From Streptomyces sp. MspMP-M5 (GTDB lineage Bacteria; Actinomycetota; Actinomycetes; Streptomycetales; Streptomycetaceae): a stretch of 64,000 nt of DNA. Made by a program: the position numbers and the translations under genes. Where the stretch lies: the NCBI RefSeq assembly GCF_000373585.1, contig NZ_KB891907.1:62001-126000 (forward strand), written 5' to 3'. The notes under the pieces were generated by a model. The model saw only the letters and a list, made by a program, of their open reading frames with translations, was not told where the DNA came from and searched no databases. Positions 17,456-26,219 of this stretch are shown piece by piece. Each line of letters begins with the position of its first letter. Position 1 is the stretch's first letter.

Positions 17456-18532
17456 ATGGCTGCTGACAACGGGGCCGGTGTACACGAGCGGCTCGCCGGA
17501 TACCGGGACCGCTTCAACGGGTTGTTCGCGAACTACTTCGACTCGGTCGCCGAGCAGGGGCCTGCGGGCAATGCGTTCGTGCCCGAGGCGCTGGAGCTGG
17601 TGCGGGACATGTCGCTGCGGGGCGGGAAGCGGCTACGGGTCGCGCTGTTGTACGAGGCGGCGCGCCTGGTGGCTCCCGATGCCGTGCCCGGGCTGGACGA
17701 GGCCGCGCTCAGCATCGAGTTGCTGCAGACGCACGGGCTGATCCACGACGACATCATCGACGACTCCCCGGTACGCCGGGGGGCGCCGTCGGTGTACTAC
17801 GCCTACCGCGAGCGGTTCCCTGGCCGTCCGCAGACGGCGTTGGGTCTGGCCGTCCTGGCCGGGGACTTGGCCGCGTTTCTGTCGGTCCAGGTGCTGCTGA
17901 CCGCGCCGGTTCCCCGCGAGCTGCGGCAGGCGATGGCGGCTGTACAGGCCACGGCGGGGGCGGACACGGTCCGCGGGCAATTCCTCGATCTAGAGCGTGA
18001 CTTCGGCCCGATGCCCGACCGCGAGGTGCTGGACACCGTGTCCGAGTACAAGAGCGCCCGGTACTCGGTGCTGGCCCCGTTGCAGCTGGGTCTGCTCGCG
18101 GCGGGCGCGGACCCGGCGGCCCATGAGAACGAACTGGCCCGGTACGCGCGACTGCTCGGGGTGAGCGGGCAGATGCGCGACGACTACCTCGACCTGTTCG
18201 CGGACGCAGGCACGGTCGGCAAGCCGGCCGGATCGGATCTTCGCGAGGGCCGCCGCAGCTACGCGGTGTGCGCGCTGCTGGCAGCGACGAGCGGTGCGGA
18301 GCGGGCGGTCGTGGAGTCGGCGCTCGACGGCCCCGGCTGCCCACCGCAGACCGTCGAACGGATTCAGGACATCGCCCGGCGCCACGGCGTCGACAACGAG
18401 CTGCTCGCCGAGATCCGCCGCTGTGCCCAGGAGGCGGCCGCCGTCGCGGCCAACTGGCGCGGGCGGTGGCGGGACGAAGCCGTCGAGTTCTTCGAACAGC
18501 TGCCGCTGTGGGGCGTGCTGCGCGCCCAGTGA
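17456..18532 (+). CDS. Polyprenyl diphosphate synthase (geranylgeranyl-type)
   Basis: A 358-residue trans-isoprenyl diphosphate synthase. It condenses allylic diphosphates with isopentenyl diphosphate in the cytoplasm. GGKRLR at 56-61 binds substrate, the first aspartate-rich motif DDIIDD is at 98-103 and the second, DDYLD, at 242-246. The residues before the first motif (LQTHGLIH) lack large aromatics close by, which is compatible with C20 or longer products. ATG at 17456 is chosen for AGGGAGAG upstream rather than the extended frame from 17330. No terpene cyclase, prenyltransferase or carotenoid gene is adjacent, so its product use is unknown. Family certain, product not. Confidence 0.92.
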   Translation: MAADNGAGVHERLAGYRDRFNGLFANYFDSVAEQGPAGNAFVPEALELVRDMSLRGGKRLRVALLYEAARLVAPDAVPGLDEAALSIELLQTHGLIHDDIIDDSPVRRGAPSVYYAYRERFPGRPQTALGLAVLAGDLAAFLSVQVLLTAPVPRELRQAMAAVQATAGADTVRGQFLDLERDFGPMPDREVLDTVSEYKSARYSVLAPLQLGLLAAGADPAAHENELARYARLLGVSGQMRDDYLDLFADAGTVGKPAGSDLREGRRSYAVCALLAATSGAERAVVESALDGPGCPPQTVERIQDIARRHGVDNELLAEIRRCAQEAAAVAANWRGRWRDEAVEFFEQLPLWGVLRAQ

Positions 18533-18989
18533 TCTTCCGTGCGGTTCGGCGCTGGGAGAGCGCGGTGAAGGCCCATCCGCCGATCGCGGCACCGACCACG
18601 CCTGGGCGCGGTCGTCGCAGCCCGGACACGCATACCTGACGCTATCTGTCCGTCTCCACCCCGCGACGGGGTCCTTCGTCTGCTTGTGGTACAGGAGCCA
18701 TATGCCGATTGACCTGCGTGTTTGAGGCTAAAGGCGATGGTCGGCGGAGCCGTGGTCCGTGTATGGTCCGGATCTTGACTGCTGCTGCCCTCTCAGGTGC
18801 CGGTCCTGGCAGCGAGCCGAGCTTGAGGCAATCGGACGAGGACGTAGTAAAAGATCGCTCTCCCTGACGCTCGGGCGGCCCCGTTGGGACAGGGAACCTC
18901 CGTGGGCCCGTGCGATGGTCCGGCGAGTGGTACGGGCTGACGGCGCGGCTGACTGTTCGAGAGAGATTCTCAAGCAGGAGGGAGTGCTG
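18533..18989. other. Intergenic region with a TGGTCCGTG motif copy
   Basis: About 457 bases, no gene recognised. TTCGTCTGCTTGTGGTACA at about 18673-18691 and TGGTCCGTGTATGGTCCGG about 57 bases later resemble the segment at 12125-12230 in order and spacing. The rest has no clear feature. Confidence 0.4.
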
Positions 18990-19549
18990 ATGAGAGAGGT
19001 GGTTCGGGCGGTGGTGACGAAGGTTTCGCGGGCGGATTCGGCGCTTTCCATGAGGGTGCCGGCGGCGCTCGCATACCTGGCCAGCAGGGCAGGGATCTCC
19101 AAACCCGTCGTCTACGATCACTTCTCCTCGCGCTCGGCGCTTCTCCTCTCGCTGTATGAGGACTTCGACCATCGACACATCGCTGACCTGCGTGCTGCGA
19201 TAGCGCACACCCCGCCGGATCTACGGCAGCGGATCGAAGCGATCGCAACGGCCCATGTTGCGTGCGTGGTCGCCCAAGGCTCCGAACTCAGTGGAGTGGT
19301 GGCCGCACTGGTCGGCACACCAGACCTCGAGAGTGCCAGGCAAGAATCTGAACGCCGCTACGTAGACATCTGCCGACAAGCCATGCGAAGCGCTGAGGCG
19401 CCGCGGACCTCGACGAGGAAGCAGCGATCGCATTCATAGGCGCTGCGGACGCCCTTGGTCATGCGGCCGCTCGCGGCACGATCAGTCCTGAAAGCGCCCG
19501 ATCGACCATCACCACCGTGCTGCTCAGCCTCGTCAACTGCTCCGGCTGA
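18990..19549 (+). pseudogene. TetR-family regulator, frameshifted and with shortened HTH
   Basis: ASRAGISKPVVYDHFSSRSALL is the recognition half of a TetR helix-turn-helix, followed by a ligand domain with a conserved RIEAIATAHVACV helix. The first helix of the DNA-binding domain is degenerate. Near 19395 the frame breaks: the first frame ends at 19439, while the expected C-terminus (AADLDEEAAIAFIGAADALG to SLVNCSG) is in the next frame and stops at 19549. It probably represents a non-functional regulator. A ribosome site GGAGGGAG precedes ATG 18990. Confidence 0.65.
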
Positions 19550-19657
19550 AGGACTCGAAGCTATGTAGTCGCTCTCGCGTCAACAACCTTTTGGCCCGCA
19601 ACAGCTGGCGCGACGACTGTCCGGCGCCGCCCCGCTGCGGCAGGCCGTGACACGGGT

Positions 19658-21964
19658 TCACCGGTTTCCGATCCGTTCCTCCCAGTGAGCCAGCTCTTCA
19701 CGTGTGGCAAGGATCCGGGGATGCTCGGGGCCGAGTATCTGTATCTGCTGGTTCAGCAGATACGTCAGGGAGGTCACGGCCCCGACGGCGTCTCCGGCCC
19801 GGCCACGCCAATGCGCGTGGCTGTGGTGTGCGTCAAACACCTTCAACCAGTTGTTGAGCGCCGTCAGGTTTTCCAGGCCGCTCCAGTACGGCCCGGTTCC
19901 GCTCTCCTTCGGATGCTGGAGGCCACCGTGCCGGCCCAGCACGCGGATCAGATCGGCCAGGAGTGCCTCATACGCCATCGCCGCTCTGTACGGGTCCCCC
20001 GACTCGCCCTGCCAGCGGGCGAGTTCGGCCCGCGTGTCGAGGACGGCCGTGGAGTCCGGGAACGAGTGCTGTTGCAGCAAGGGCAGGAGTTCGGTGTATG
20101 CGGCTACCGCACCGGCCGCGTCACCTGCGGCGCCGCGCCAGCGCCCCAGGGCGGCCCGGGTGTCCAGTGTGCGCTTGTGGTGGGGGCCGAAGAAGCGGCA
20201 CTGCTGGTCGAGGACCGCTTCGTACGCCGTCACGGCTCCGGCCGCGTCGCCGGACTCGCCCCGCCAGTGGGCCTGACGGAGGCGGGCGAACTCGTGGCCC
20301 GGGGAATAGGGCCCCTGGTGGCGAAGTGCCTCACCTGCCAGCCGTTCGAAGTAGGCGACGGCTGCCTGTGCCCGGCCACTCGTCCCCAGCACCTCACCGA
20401 CCTGGTAGAGCAGCTCATGGTCGGACGGGCTCGGGCCGTTGCCGGAGAGGCCGGACCACGCCTCGGGTCTGGAGTAGGGCATGCCCGACCAGAGGGCCGA
20501 ATCGGCGTGCCCGCGGAGCACGTCGACGGCGTCGACGAGTACCGGGACGAAACCGGGGTCCACGGTGTTGGTCATCTTCACATGCCCGTGGAGCGGATCG
20601 ACAGTGAGTGCCGGGGCGGAACCTGGTTCCCCCTGAGCGTTGGCCGCCAGAACCAGGGCTGACGCGACTTTCGAGGCGAGTTCCCGCACCCGGTCAGCGG
20701 ACAGGGCCTCGCGCGTCACGCGCTGCAGTACCGGGTGCACGCGCACCGCGCGGTACGAGGCATCTGGTACGTAGTCGATGATCCCCAGGGCGTCCATCAA
20801 GCGGAGCGCACCCTGCACCTCGTCCGCCTGGAGCATCTGACCGGACCCCGCAGCGGCGCGGTGCGCCTGGAGGTACTCCGCGGCGGCGGAGTTGGTGAAG
20901 ACGGATACGGGCATCCCCGCGGCAGGGAGCAAAGAGGCCAGCTCCAGCAGAGGACGTGCCAGGCCGCCCGAGGGCAGCCCGTCGGCCCGCTCCAGCGACG
21001 ACCGCCAGGCGTCGGGCACGGCGACGTTCTGCCCGTCGGGCAACGCTCCGGGACCGGGCACAAGTTCGGCGAGCGGCCTTCCACGGCGAGGTCGGCCCCC
21101 ATCCCACCTGTTGGGCTCGCTGAGCACGTCGTACTCGTCCAGCAGGCGGACATACGCCGCCAAGCCGAGCTCCGCGACGGCCAGATAGGCAGCCGCCTGC
21201 GACAGGGCCAACGGCAAGTGTCCCAACGTCTCGGCAAGGGTGGCGAGTTCATCGGCCGCAGCCCCCGTACACCCGTACTCGGCCAGCACCTCGGAGAGGT
21301 AGGCCGTCGCCTCGTGGGGCGTGAATCCTGCCACGGGGACGACAAGGCGGTTCAGTCCGGGCTGGGCGATGTCTCGACGCCGCGTGGTGACCAGGACCCG
21401 GCCGTCCGGGTGATCGGGCGGCCACAGGCCCCGCAGATCCTCGGGGTCGGCGACGTCGTCAAGGACGATCAGCCAGCGGCGTCCCGAGCCCTCGGCGTCG
21501 GGCCGCAGCCAGGCGAGAAACGCCTGCGCCGCCTGTTCGGCCGCGGCCGTGCCCGAGCCGGCGGGCGCGTCCGTCCCGGTGATCTCGGCCATGGCCTGGG
21601 CGTATCCGGCTACGGCTGTCTCGCGGTCGGTGACGGTGACCCACAGGAGCAGGTCGACCTGCTCATCGTGCCAGGCCCCACGCGCGATCCGGGCGGCCTG
21701 CTGCGTCTTGCCCACGCCCGCAGTGCCGACAAGTACCGTGCAGCGCGCCGCGGCCGGGGCGCCTGCGGCGTTCGCCGGTCCTGTGACGCCCGTGCCCTCA
21801 TCGAGTGCGAGGCGCGGCTGAAAGCAACGCACGGCAGCCGGAATGACCCCCACGAGAAGCGGCCAGGACGCGGGGGGACGGGAACTGCCGTAGTACGAGA
21901 CCTGGTCGGCGTGCCCGACGGCCACGCCGTGGTGACTGGCCTGGACTACGTGAGGCGCCGGCAC
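19658..21964 (-). CDS. NB-ARC/TPR STAND-type ATPase
   Basis: A 768-residue STAND protein. Walker A is GTAGVGKT (80-87), Walker B LIVLDD (165-170), then LVTTRRR (191-197) and GHLPLAL (248-254), the NB-ARC order. A winged-helix region follows to about residue 430. The C-terminal 200 residues have TPR-like helical pairs, with repeats of the type ARWQGESGDPYRAAMAYEALL. Such proteins sense a ligand through the repeats and oligomerise on ATP; some are anti-phage or signalling switches. There is no obvious effector domain, only a 35-residue leader before PLLVGVIP. It lies 47 bases after a small partner gene on the same strand, so they likely form an operon. The GTG start is uncertain. Confidence 0.85.
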   Translation of the reverse strand: MPAPHVVQASHHGVAVGHADQVSYYGSSRPPASWPLLVGVIPAAVRCFQPRLALDEGTGVTGPANAAGAPAAARCTVLVGTAGVGKTQQAARIARGAWHDEQVDLLLWVTVTDRETAVAGYAQAMAEITGTDAPAGSGTAAAEQAAQAFLAWLRPDAEGSGRRWLIVLDDVADPEDLRGLWPPDHPDGRVLVTTRRRDIAQPGLNRLVVPVAGFTPHEATAYLSEVLAEYGCTGAAADELATLAETLGHLPLALSQAAAYLAVAELGLAAYVRLLDEYDVLSEPNRWDGGRPRRGRPLAELVPGPGALPDGQNVAVPDAWRSSLERADGLPSGGLARPLLELASLLPAAGMPVSVFTNSAAAEYLQAHRAAAGSGQMLQADEVQGALRLMDALGIIDYVPDASYRAVRVHPVLQRVTREALSADRVRELASKVASALVLAANAQGEPGSAPALTVDPLHGHVKMTNTVDPGFVPVLVDAVDVLRGHADSALWSGMPYSRPEAWSGLSGNGPSPSDHELLYQVGEVLGTSGRAQAAVAYFERLAGEALRHQGPYSPGHEFARLRQAHWRGESGDAAGAVTAYEAVLDQQCRFFGPHHKRTLDTRAALGRWRGAAGDAAGAVAAYTELLPLLQQHSFPDSTAVLDTRAELARWQGESGDPYRAAMAYEALLADLIRVLGRHGGLQHPKESGTGPYWSGLENLTALNNWLKVFDAHHSHAHWRGRAGDAVGAVTSLTYLLNQQIQILGPEHPRILATREELAHWEERIGNR

Positions 21965-22011
21965 CTTGGAGGAAGCGGAGGCGCGTGGGCTGGGGACGTC
22001 AGCCGGTTCGG

Positions 22012-22488
22012 TCAGCCCTGGGACGAAACCGGCGGCGGAGGGGGGCTGCTCAGATGCACACCTCCGTTGACCACCCCGCCGGCGACCGAATGATTGTCGG
22101 CGCTGACGTTCAGGTCCCCGCCAACGACCAAGCCGCCGTCCCCGACCACGGTTCCGGACGAGCGGTGCGCATCCAGGAGCGACTGCAACTCCGCGGCGGC
22201 GCGGTCGCGTTCGTCCTGTGTGAGGCCCTCAAGAAGGCCCTCGAACCGCGCCTGCCACAGGGCCTCCTGACGGATGCGGATCCGCTCCGCCGACCCGCCG
22301 TCGCCGGCGTCCAGCGCGGACGCGGTCTGATCGAGGCGCGCCAGTTCACCAGACTCCCGCTCAGCGTCCCCGCGCCCGAACCACACGGCCACCCGCCGAC
22401 GCAATCCGTCCCAGGCATCCGTACCGGCGGCTTGGACCACCGCCGTTCCCCCAGCGGTCGCCAGCACCGTCAAAGCCTCGGGCAGCAC
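22012..22488 (-). CDS. Small helical protein with beta-repeat tail, partner of the NB-ARC gene
   Basis: A 158-residue protein of a family common in Streptomyces next to STAND ATPases; its function is unknown to me. Residues 1-25 are a helix with AVVQAAGTDAW, then a charged coiled-coil-like helix (SGELARLDQTASALDAG and WQARFEGLLEGL). The tail GDGGLVVGGDLNVSADN then VAGGVVNGGVHL is a Gly-Val-Asn-rich repeat like the caps seen on other NTPase-associated proteins. GTG at 22488 follows AAGGGGGA. A frameshifted relative lies at 13645. It may modulate or be the effector of the NB-ARC protein; this is inference. Confidence 0.65.
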   Translation of the reverse strand: MLPEALTVLATAGGTAVVQAAGTDAWDGLRRRVAVWFGRGDAERESGELARLDQTASALDAGDGGSAERIRIRQEALWQARFEGLLEGLTQDERDRAAAELQSLLDAHRSSGTVVGDGGLVVGGDLNVSADNHSVAGGVVNGGVHLSSPPPPPVSSQG

Positions 22489-22670
22489 GCGCCATCCCCC
22501 TTCTGCGCCGATCGCCAACGATGTCGTTGATCCTACCTTTCGGCGCCTCCTCGGCGCCGGGTGGTTTCTCCACAAAGGATCCACACGGACGAGGATGCAT
22601 CCATGCGTAGCCAGGCCCCCGTTCGCCCCGGCACCCCCCATCAGCCGGTGCGAAACCGGCACGATTGACG

Positions 22671-23051
22671 TCAGATGCTGCTGACACCGATCACGGCGGC
22701 CTGCCCGCGACGACTCCCGCAGAGACCGACACCACCTTCACTACCACCTTGACACCCAAGCCAGTCGGCCCAGTTCAGCGCACCGCACGACATCTGTGAC
22801 CAGAGTTTGACGCGGCGTCGGATGGTGCGATCCGAGCAGCCTGGACTGGCGATCCGCTCGTATCCGGTGCCGTGGACCAGAGCCCGCCCAATGTGCTCGA
22901 AGACGATCCGGTCCGGGACCCGGCGACGGTGACAGCCCAGTGGGTGGGCCGGCGCATAGTCATCGCGCGCGGGCAGCAGTGCGGCGAACTGGTCCCACAG
23001 GGGTTCGAGCAGGCAGGATGGCACGGCAGGCACGAGCCCTCCAGTGATCAC
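22671..23051 (-). pseudogene. N-terminal fragment of an IS5-type transposase
   Basis: The frame shows LEPLWDQFAALLPARD, then VPDRIVFEHIGRALVHGTGYERIA and the HTH-like SDRTIRRRVKLW, the standard N-terminal third of Streptomyces IS5-family transposases. It then runs into unrelated sequence and ends. The catalytic DDE part is absent. Confidence 0.75.
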
Positions 23052-23145
23052 TGAGCGTAGAGAACTCCATGATCACCCAGGTCCGTGCCTATTTCGTGCT
23101 CTTGAGTGACCAGCCGGCAGTGCCACCACCGTTCGCCAGCCGGTC

Positions 23146-23604
23146 TCAGTGGTGCCAAGCACGCCCGCCAGTGTTGTGGATGAATCGCTGCAGTACCTTG
23201 AGGGTGCTCAGGTACTCCTCTCCGGAGATGCCCGCGTGCCGTTCCGCCCGCAACTCGTCCTGGAGGGCCGCGGCCTTGTCGTAGAACGCCCGGCCTTCCG
23301 TGGTGATGCCGAGGCATCCCTTGGCGTCCTCGGTGATCCAGCCTTGGGCGATGGTCTTGTCGATCTCCGACTCCATGGCTTCCGGACCTGTGTCGAGGTA
23401 GTTCCGGAGGAGGCGGGACACCTCGCCGCGGGGTTTGACGGTGTCGGCGGGTGCGACCTGCGCGAGAACCCACCACTGCGGCTGGGTAGTGCCGATCCCG
23501 GCGAGGGCTGCCCGGGTGCGGGTGACGACGGCCTTGTAGGCCGCCCAACTCCAGTAGCCTATCGGCTGCTCGATCAGTTCGGCGTCGCTGTGCGAGTACT
23601 CCAT
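23146..23604 (-). CDS. MarR-family winged-helix regulator
   Basis: A 152-residue regulator. The first helix YWSWAAYKAVVTRTRAALA leads to PQWWVLAQV, the DNA-binding region (GEVSRLLRNYL, then DKTIAQGWIT) and the wing with CLGITTEGRAFYDKA, followed by the dimerisation helix. This fits MarR proteins, which repress or activate in response to phenolics, peroxides or antibiotics. ATG at 23604 is well placed. A MerR-like promoter with a 19-bp spacer lies upstream, suggesting control by a SoxR/MerR-type factor. It is divergent from the hydrolase/caspase genes, separated by about 280 bases. Confidence 0.85.
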   Translation of the reverse strand: MEYSHSDAELIEQPIGYWSWAAYKAVVTRTRAALAGIGTTQPQWWVLAQVAPADTVKPRGEVSRLLRNYLDTGPEAMESEIDKTIAQGWITEDAKGCLGITTEGRAFYDKAAALQDELRAERHAGISGEEYLSTLKVLQRFIHNTGGRAWHH

Positions 23605-23647
23605 GGCCGGCCCCTCCGCCTTTGCCCAAGCTGGTTCGACGAGATCG

Positions 23648-23681
23648 ACCGTAGAAAATCAACCTAACTTGAGGTCAAGTT
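23648..23681 (-). promoter_or_regulatory. Long-spacer promoter with palindrome upstream of the MarR gene
   Basis: On the minus strand TTGACC (23678-23673) and TACGGT (23653-23648) are separated by 19 bp, the spacing of MerR/SoxR-activated promoters. The spacer has TCAA-GTTAGG-TTGA, and a perfect palindrome AACTTGA-GG-TCAAGTT covers 23666-23681. Confidence 0.5.
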
Positions 23682-23887
23682 CGTTCGGCCACGTTCTATC
23701 TCTTTCGATCAGGAGCGCCACCAGATCAGAGGGCTGCGACATCGCTCGCTCCTCTTACGTCACGCTCCGCATGCTCATCCGACGCTCGATGAGCCGCTAT
23801 CGCTGGGACGGCCGCTCTGCCACCCGACACCTCAAGTGATCCATTTGCCGGTCGGTCTAAGCTCGTGGCAGGAGCACGGGGGCGCGT

Positions 23888-24823
23888 ATGAGGGGGGCCA
23901 TGAGCCGGGTTGTCGTGGTGCATGGGGTGGGGCGGCAACTTGACACCGCTGAGACCCTGTTGGCGGAATTTGAGCCAGCGCTGCGTGGTGGGGTCGGACT
24001 CGCACTGCGTCGGAATCCCACGCTCGGGCGGCTGACGGACGACGACATCGCCTGCGCCGGATATGGGGACCTCTACCGGCAGCCCGGCACGCGCGGCGAG
24101 CCGTACTACCGGGCGGAGGACGTGGAGCCAGGGTTCGAGGCCGAGTTGCTGGAGACCTGGTGGCGGGAGGCGGCTCGGCTGGACCCCTCTACCCCCGGAC
24201 CGGACACCGTAGGGCCGCACGGTACGGGCTCCGGTCCCACAGCCCGTGGCGCCGTCGGCCGTCTTGCCTGCCGCCCCCTGTCTGTGGACCGGGTTCGCCG
24301 CGCCCTGCACGCTCTCACCCGCACTCGATTCTTCGGTGCCGTCTCCGACCGGCTACTCATCTCGGACCTCAAGCAGGTGCGTCGCTACTTCACGGAGCCC
24401 AAGCTGCGTGAAGACGTACGGGCTCGGGCTGCGGAGCTGATCACGCTGGACACACGGGTGGTCGTGGGTCACTCGCTGGGCTCGGTGGTTGCCTACGAGG
24501 TGCTGTGCGCGCTCCGGCCGGAGCGGCCGCCGCTGATCCTGGTCACCCTCGGCTCTCCGCTGGGTCTGGCCGGGCTGGTCTTCGACCGCCCACAGCCCGC
24601 ACCGCAGCAGGACGGTACAGGGGTCTGGCCGGCCCCAGTCAAGCAATGGACCAACCTGGCCGACAGCGGTGACGTGGTCGCGCTCGTCCGCGAACTGGCG
24701 CCCCGGTTCGGACCGGAAGTTCTGGACCTGCTCGTGGACAATGGCTCGGAGATGCACAGCATGCGTGCCTACCTGACGGCGGTGGAGACCGGGTCGGCGA
24801 TCGCCATGGGGCTGGCTCGGTGA
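23888..24823 (+). CDS. Alpha/beta-hydrolase fold protein upstream of a caspase gene
   Basis: A 311-residue predicted serine hydrolase. VVVVHGVGRQ (8-17) opens like a lipase strand and GHSLGS (194-199, nucleophile S196) is the elbow, followed by RPPLILVTLGSPLG and a C-terminal LVDNGSEMHSMRAYL holding the candidate catalytic His. The length and the 80-residue insertion before the elbow differ from simple esterases and resemble the serine-hydrolase companions of STAND proteins. An alternative ATG is at 23900. The stop is 10 bases before the caspase ATG, so they form an operon. Lipid or peptide substrate unknown. Confidence 0.8.
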   Translation: MRGAMSRVVVVHGVGRQLDTAETLLAEFEPALRGGVGLALRRNPTLGRLTDDDIACAGYGDLYRQPGTRGEPYYRAEDVEPGFEAELLETWWREAARLDPSTPGPDTVGPHGTGSGPTARGAVGRLACRPLSVDRVRRALHALTRTRFFGAVSDRLLISDLKQVRRYFTEPKLREDVRARAAELITLDTRVVVGHSLGSVVAYEVLCALRPERPPLILVTLGSPLGLAGLVFDRPQPAPQQDGTGVWPAPVKQWTNLADSGDVVALVRELAPRFGPEVLDLLVDNGSEMHSMRAYLTAVETGSAIAMGLAR

Positions 24824-24833
24824 CCACGACCCG

Positions 24834-26219
24834 ATGGTCGGCGCCGCTGCAACAGGCGCACCGAACGGCCAGGCTGCCGACGGGCTCAACCGGTATGTCT
24901 TCGCCTTCGGCACCGGCACCTTCACCGCCGATCCGCTGTTGGAAAACCTGCCCGGCGTGGTCGAGGACCTGCGGCGGGTCATAGCTCTCTTTTCCTCCCT
25001 CGGATACGCGGAGATCCTCCCGGAGCTCGCCCGTGCACCCGATGCCCAGCAGGTGCGCGCCGGTCTGGAGGACTGGCTCAAGGCGGACGAGCGCTGCAAG
25101 GAGGACGTGCTCGTCGTGTACTACGCAGGGCATGGCCTGCGCGATGACCGCTACCACCGGCTCACCTGCCGCAACAGCCGTCGAAGCCGCGTGACCACCA
25201 CCCTCGCCTCCCGCGAACTCGCGGACTTGCTGGCCGACACCCAGGTCGGGCACGTCCTACTGCTGCTCGACACCTGTTACGCCGAACTGGGCGCGGCCGA
25301 GATCGTGAACGCCACCGGCCAGCTGGTGGACTACCGGCCCCCGGGGGCCGACGGGCTGTGGCTGGTGGCCTCTGCCCGCTCCCGCGAGCTCGCGTACGAC
25401 CATGCTTTCGTGACCGCTCTGGAGGCCGCAGTGCGCGCGGGCACGGCCGGGATGCGGCAGCGGTACCTGGATATTCCCACGGTGATCGACCAGGTCAACG
25501 ACCATTTCCGAGGGCACCGCCCGGACCAGTGCGCCAGCTATCACGCGGTATCCGGCCGGGCGGTCCCGCCGTTCTTGCCCAACCCGAAGTACCGGCCCGG
25601 CCTGCCTGACGAGGCGATGGATGTGGAGTCGCAGCGGGAGTGGACCGCGCACTTCGGTCCGCGGAGCCGCGGTGTGGAGTACGCGAGCGAGCCGGGCGAC
25701 TGGTTCACCGGGCGTCTGCAGGCCCTGGCCACGCTGGTGGGCTGGCTGCGCGATCCCGTCCACGATGCCCGGGCGCGGGTGGTGACCGGAGATCCGGGAT
25801 CCGGCAAGTCGGCCGTCCTGGGCCGGCTGCTCACGCTGGCCTGCCCGGACCACCCGGAAGCGCCTGCGCACCTGCTGCTGCCACCCGGCTCGGTCACGGT
25901 CTCCGTGCACGCGCACGGCACCACCCTGGAAAGGCCGCCGCAGGAGATGCGGCGTCTGGCCGCCTACAAGGTGCTGGCGGCGTACGACAACAACCAGGCC
26001 GGACAGCTGGCGGCCGACGCCGATTCCGCCTCGGAGCGCCGGGAGTTGGGGGATGCCTCAAAGGTCGTGGACACGGCGCTGGGGTATCTCCTGGGGTCGG
26101 AGCAGAAGGTCACGGTGGAAGGTGCTGAGCACGCCGAGGGCGACGTGCCGAGGCCGGGGCGGCGGGGGCCGCCGCGGTGCAGGAGCGGCTTCGGCAGTGG
26201 GCCACCAAGGAGTTGCTGA
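24834..26219 (+). CDS. Caspase-like peptidase joined to a STAND ATPase, then fused to phage portal sequence
   Basis: Residues 19-240 form a caspase (peptidase C14-like) domain: YYAGHG with H100 and LLLLDTCYA with C148 are the catalytic dyad. Residues 319-326 (GDPGSGKS) are the Walker A of a following STAND/NACHT-type ATPase. Family proteins usually continue for several hundred residues with the ATPase remainder and a sensor. Here the ATPase stops at about residue 366. The frame passes directly into RRLAAYKVLAAYDNNQAG, the start of a phage portal protein, and ends out of frame at 26219. The caspase half could still be made as a chimera. ATG 24834 has only a weak ribosome site. Confidence 0.8.
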   Translation: MVGAAATGAPNGQAADGLNRYVFAFGTGTFTADPLLENLPGVVEDLRRVIALFSSLGYAEILPELARAPDAQQVRAGLEDWLKADERCKEDVLVVYYAGHGLRDDRYHRLTCRNSRRSRVTTTLASRELADLLADTQVGHVLLLLDTCYAELGAAEIVNATGQLVDYRPPGADGLWLVASARSRELAYDHAFVTALEAAVRAGTAGMRQRYLDIPTVIDQVNDHFRGHRPDQCASYHAVSGRAVPPFLPNPKYRPGLPDEAMDVESQREWTAHFGPRSRGVEYASEPGDWFTGRLQALATLVGWLRDPVHDARARVVTGDPGSGKSAVLGRLLTLACPDHPEAPAHLLLPPGSVTVSVHAHGTTLERPPQEMRRLAAYKVLAAYDNNQAGQLAADADSASERRELGDASKVVDTALGYLLGSEQKVTVEGAEHAEGDVPRPGRRGPPRCRSGFGSGPPRSC

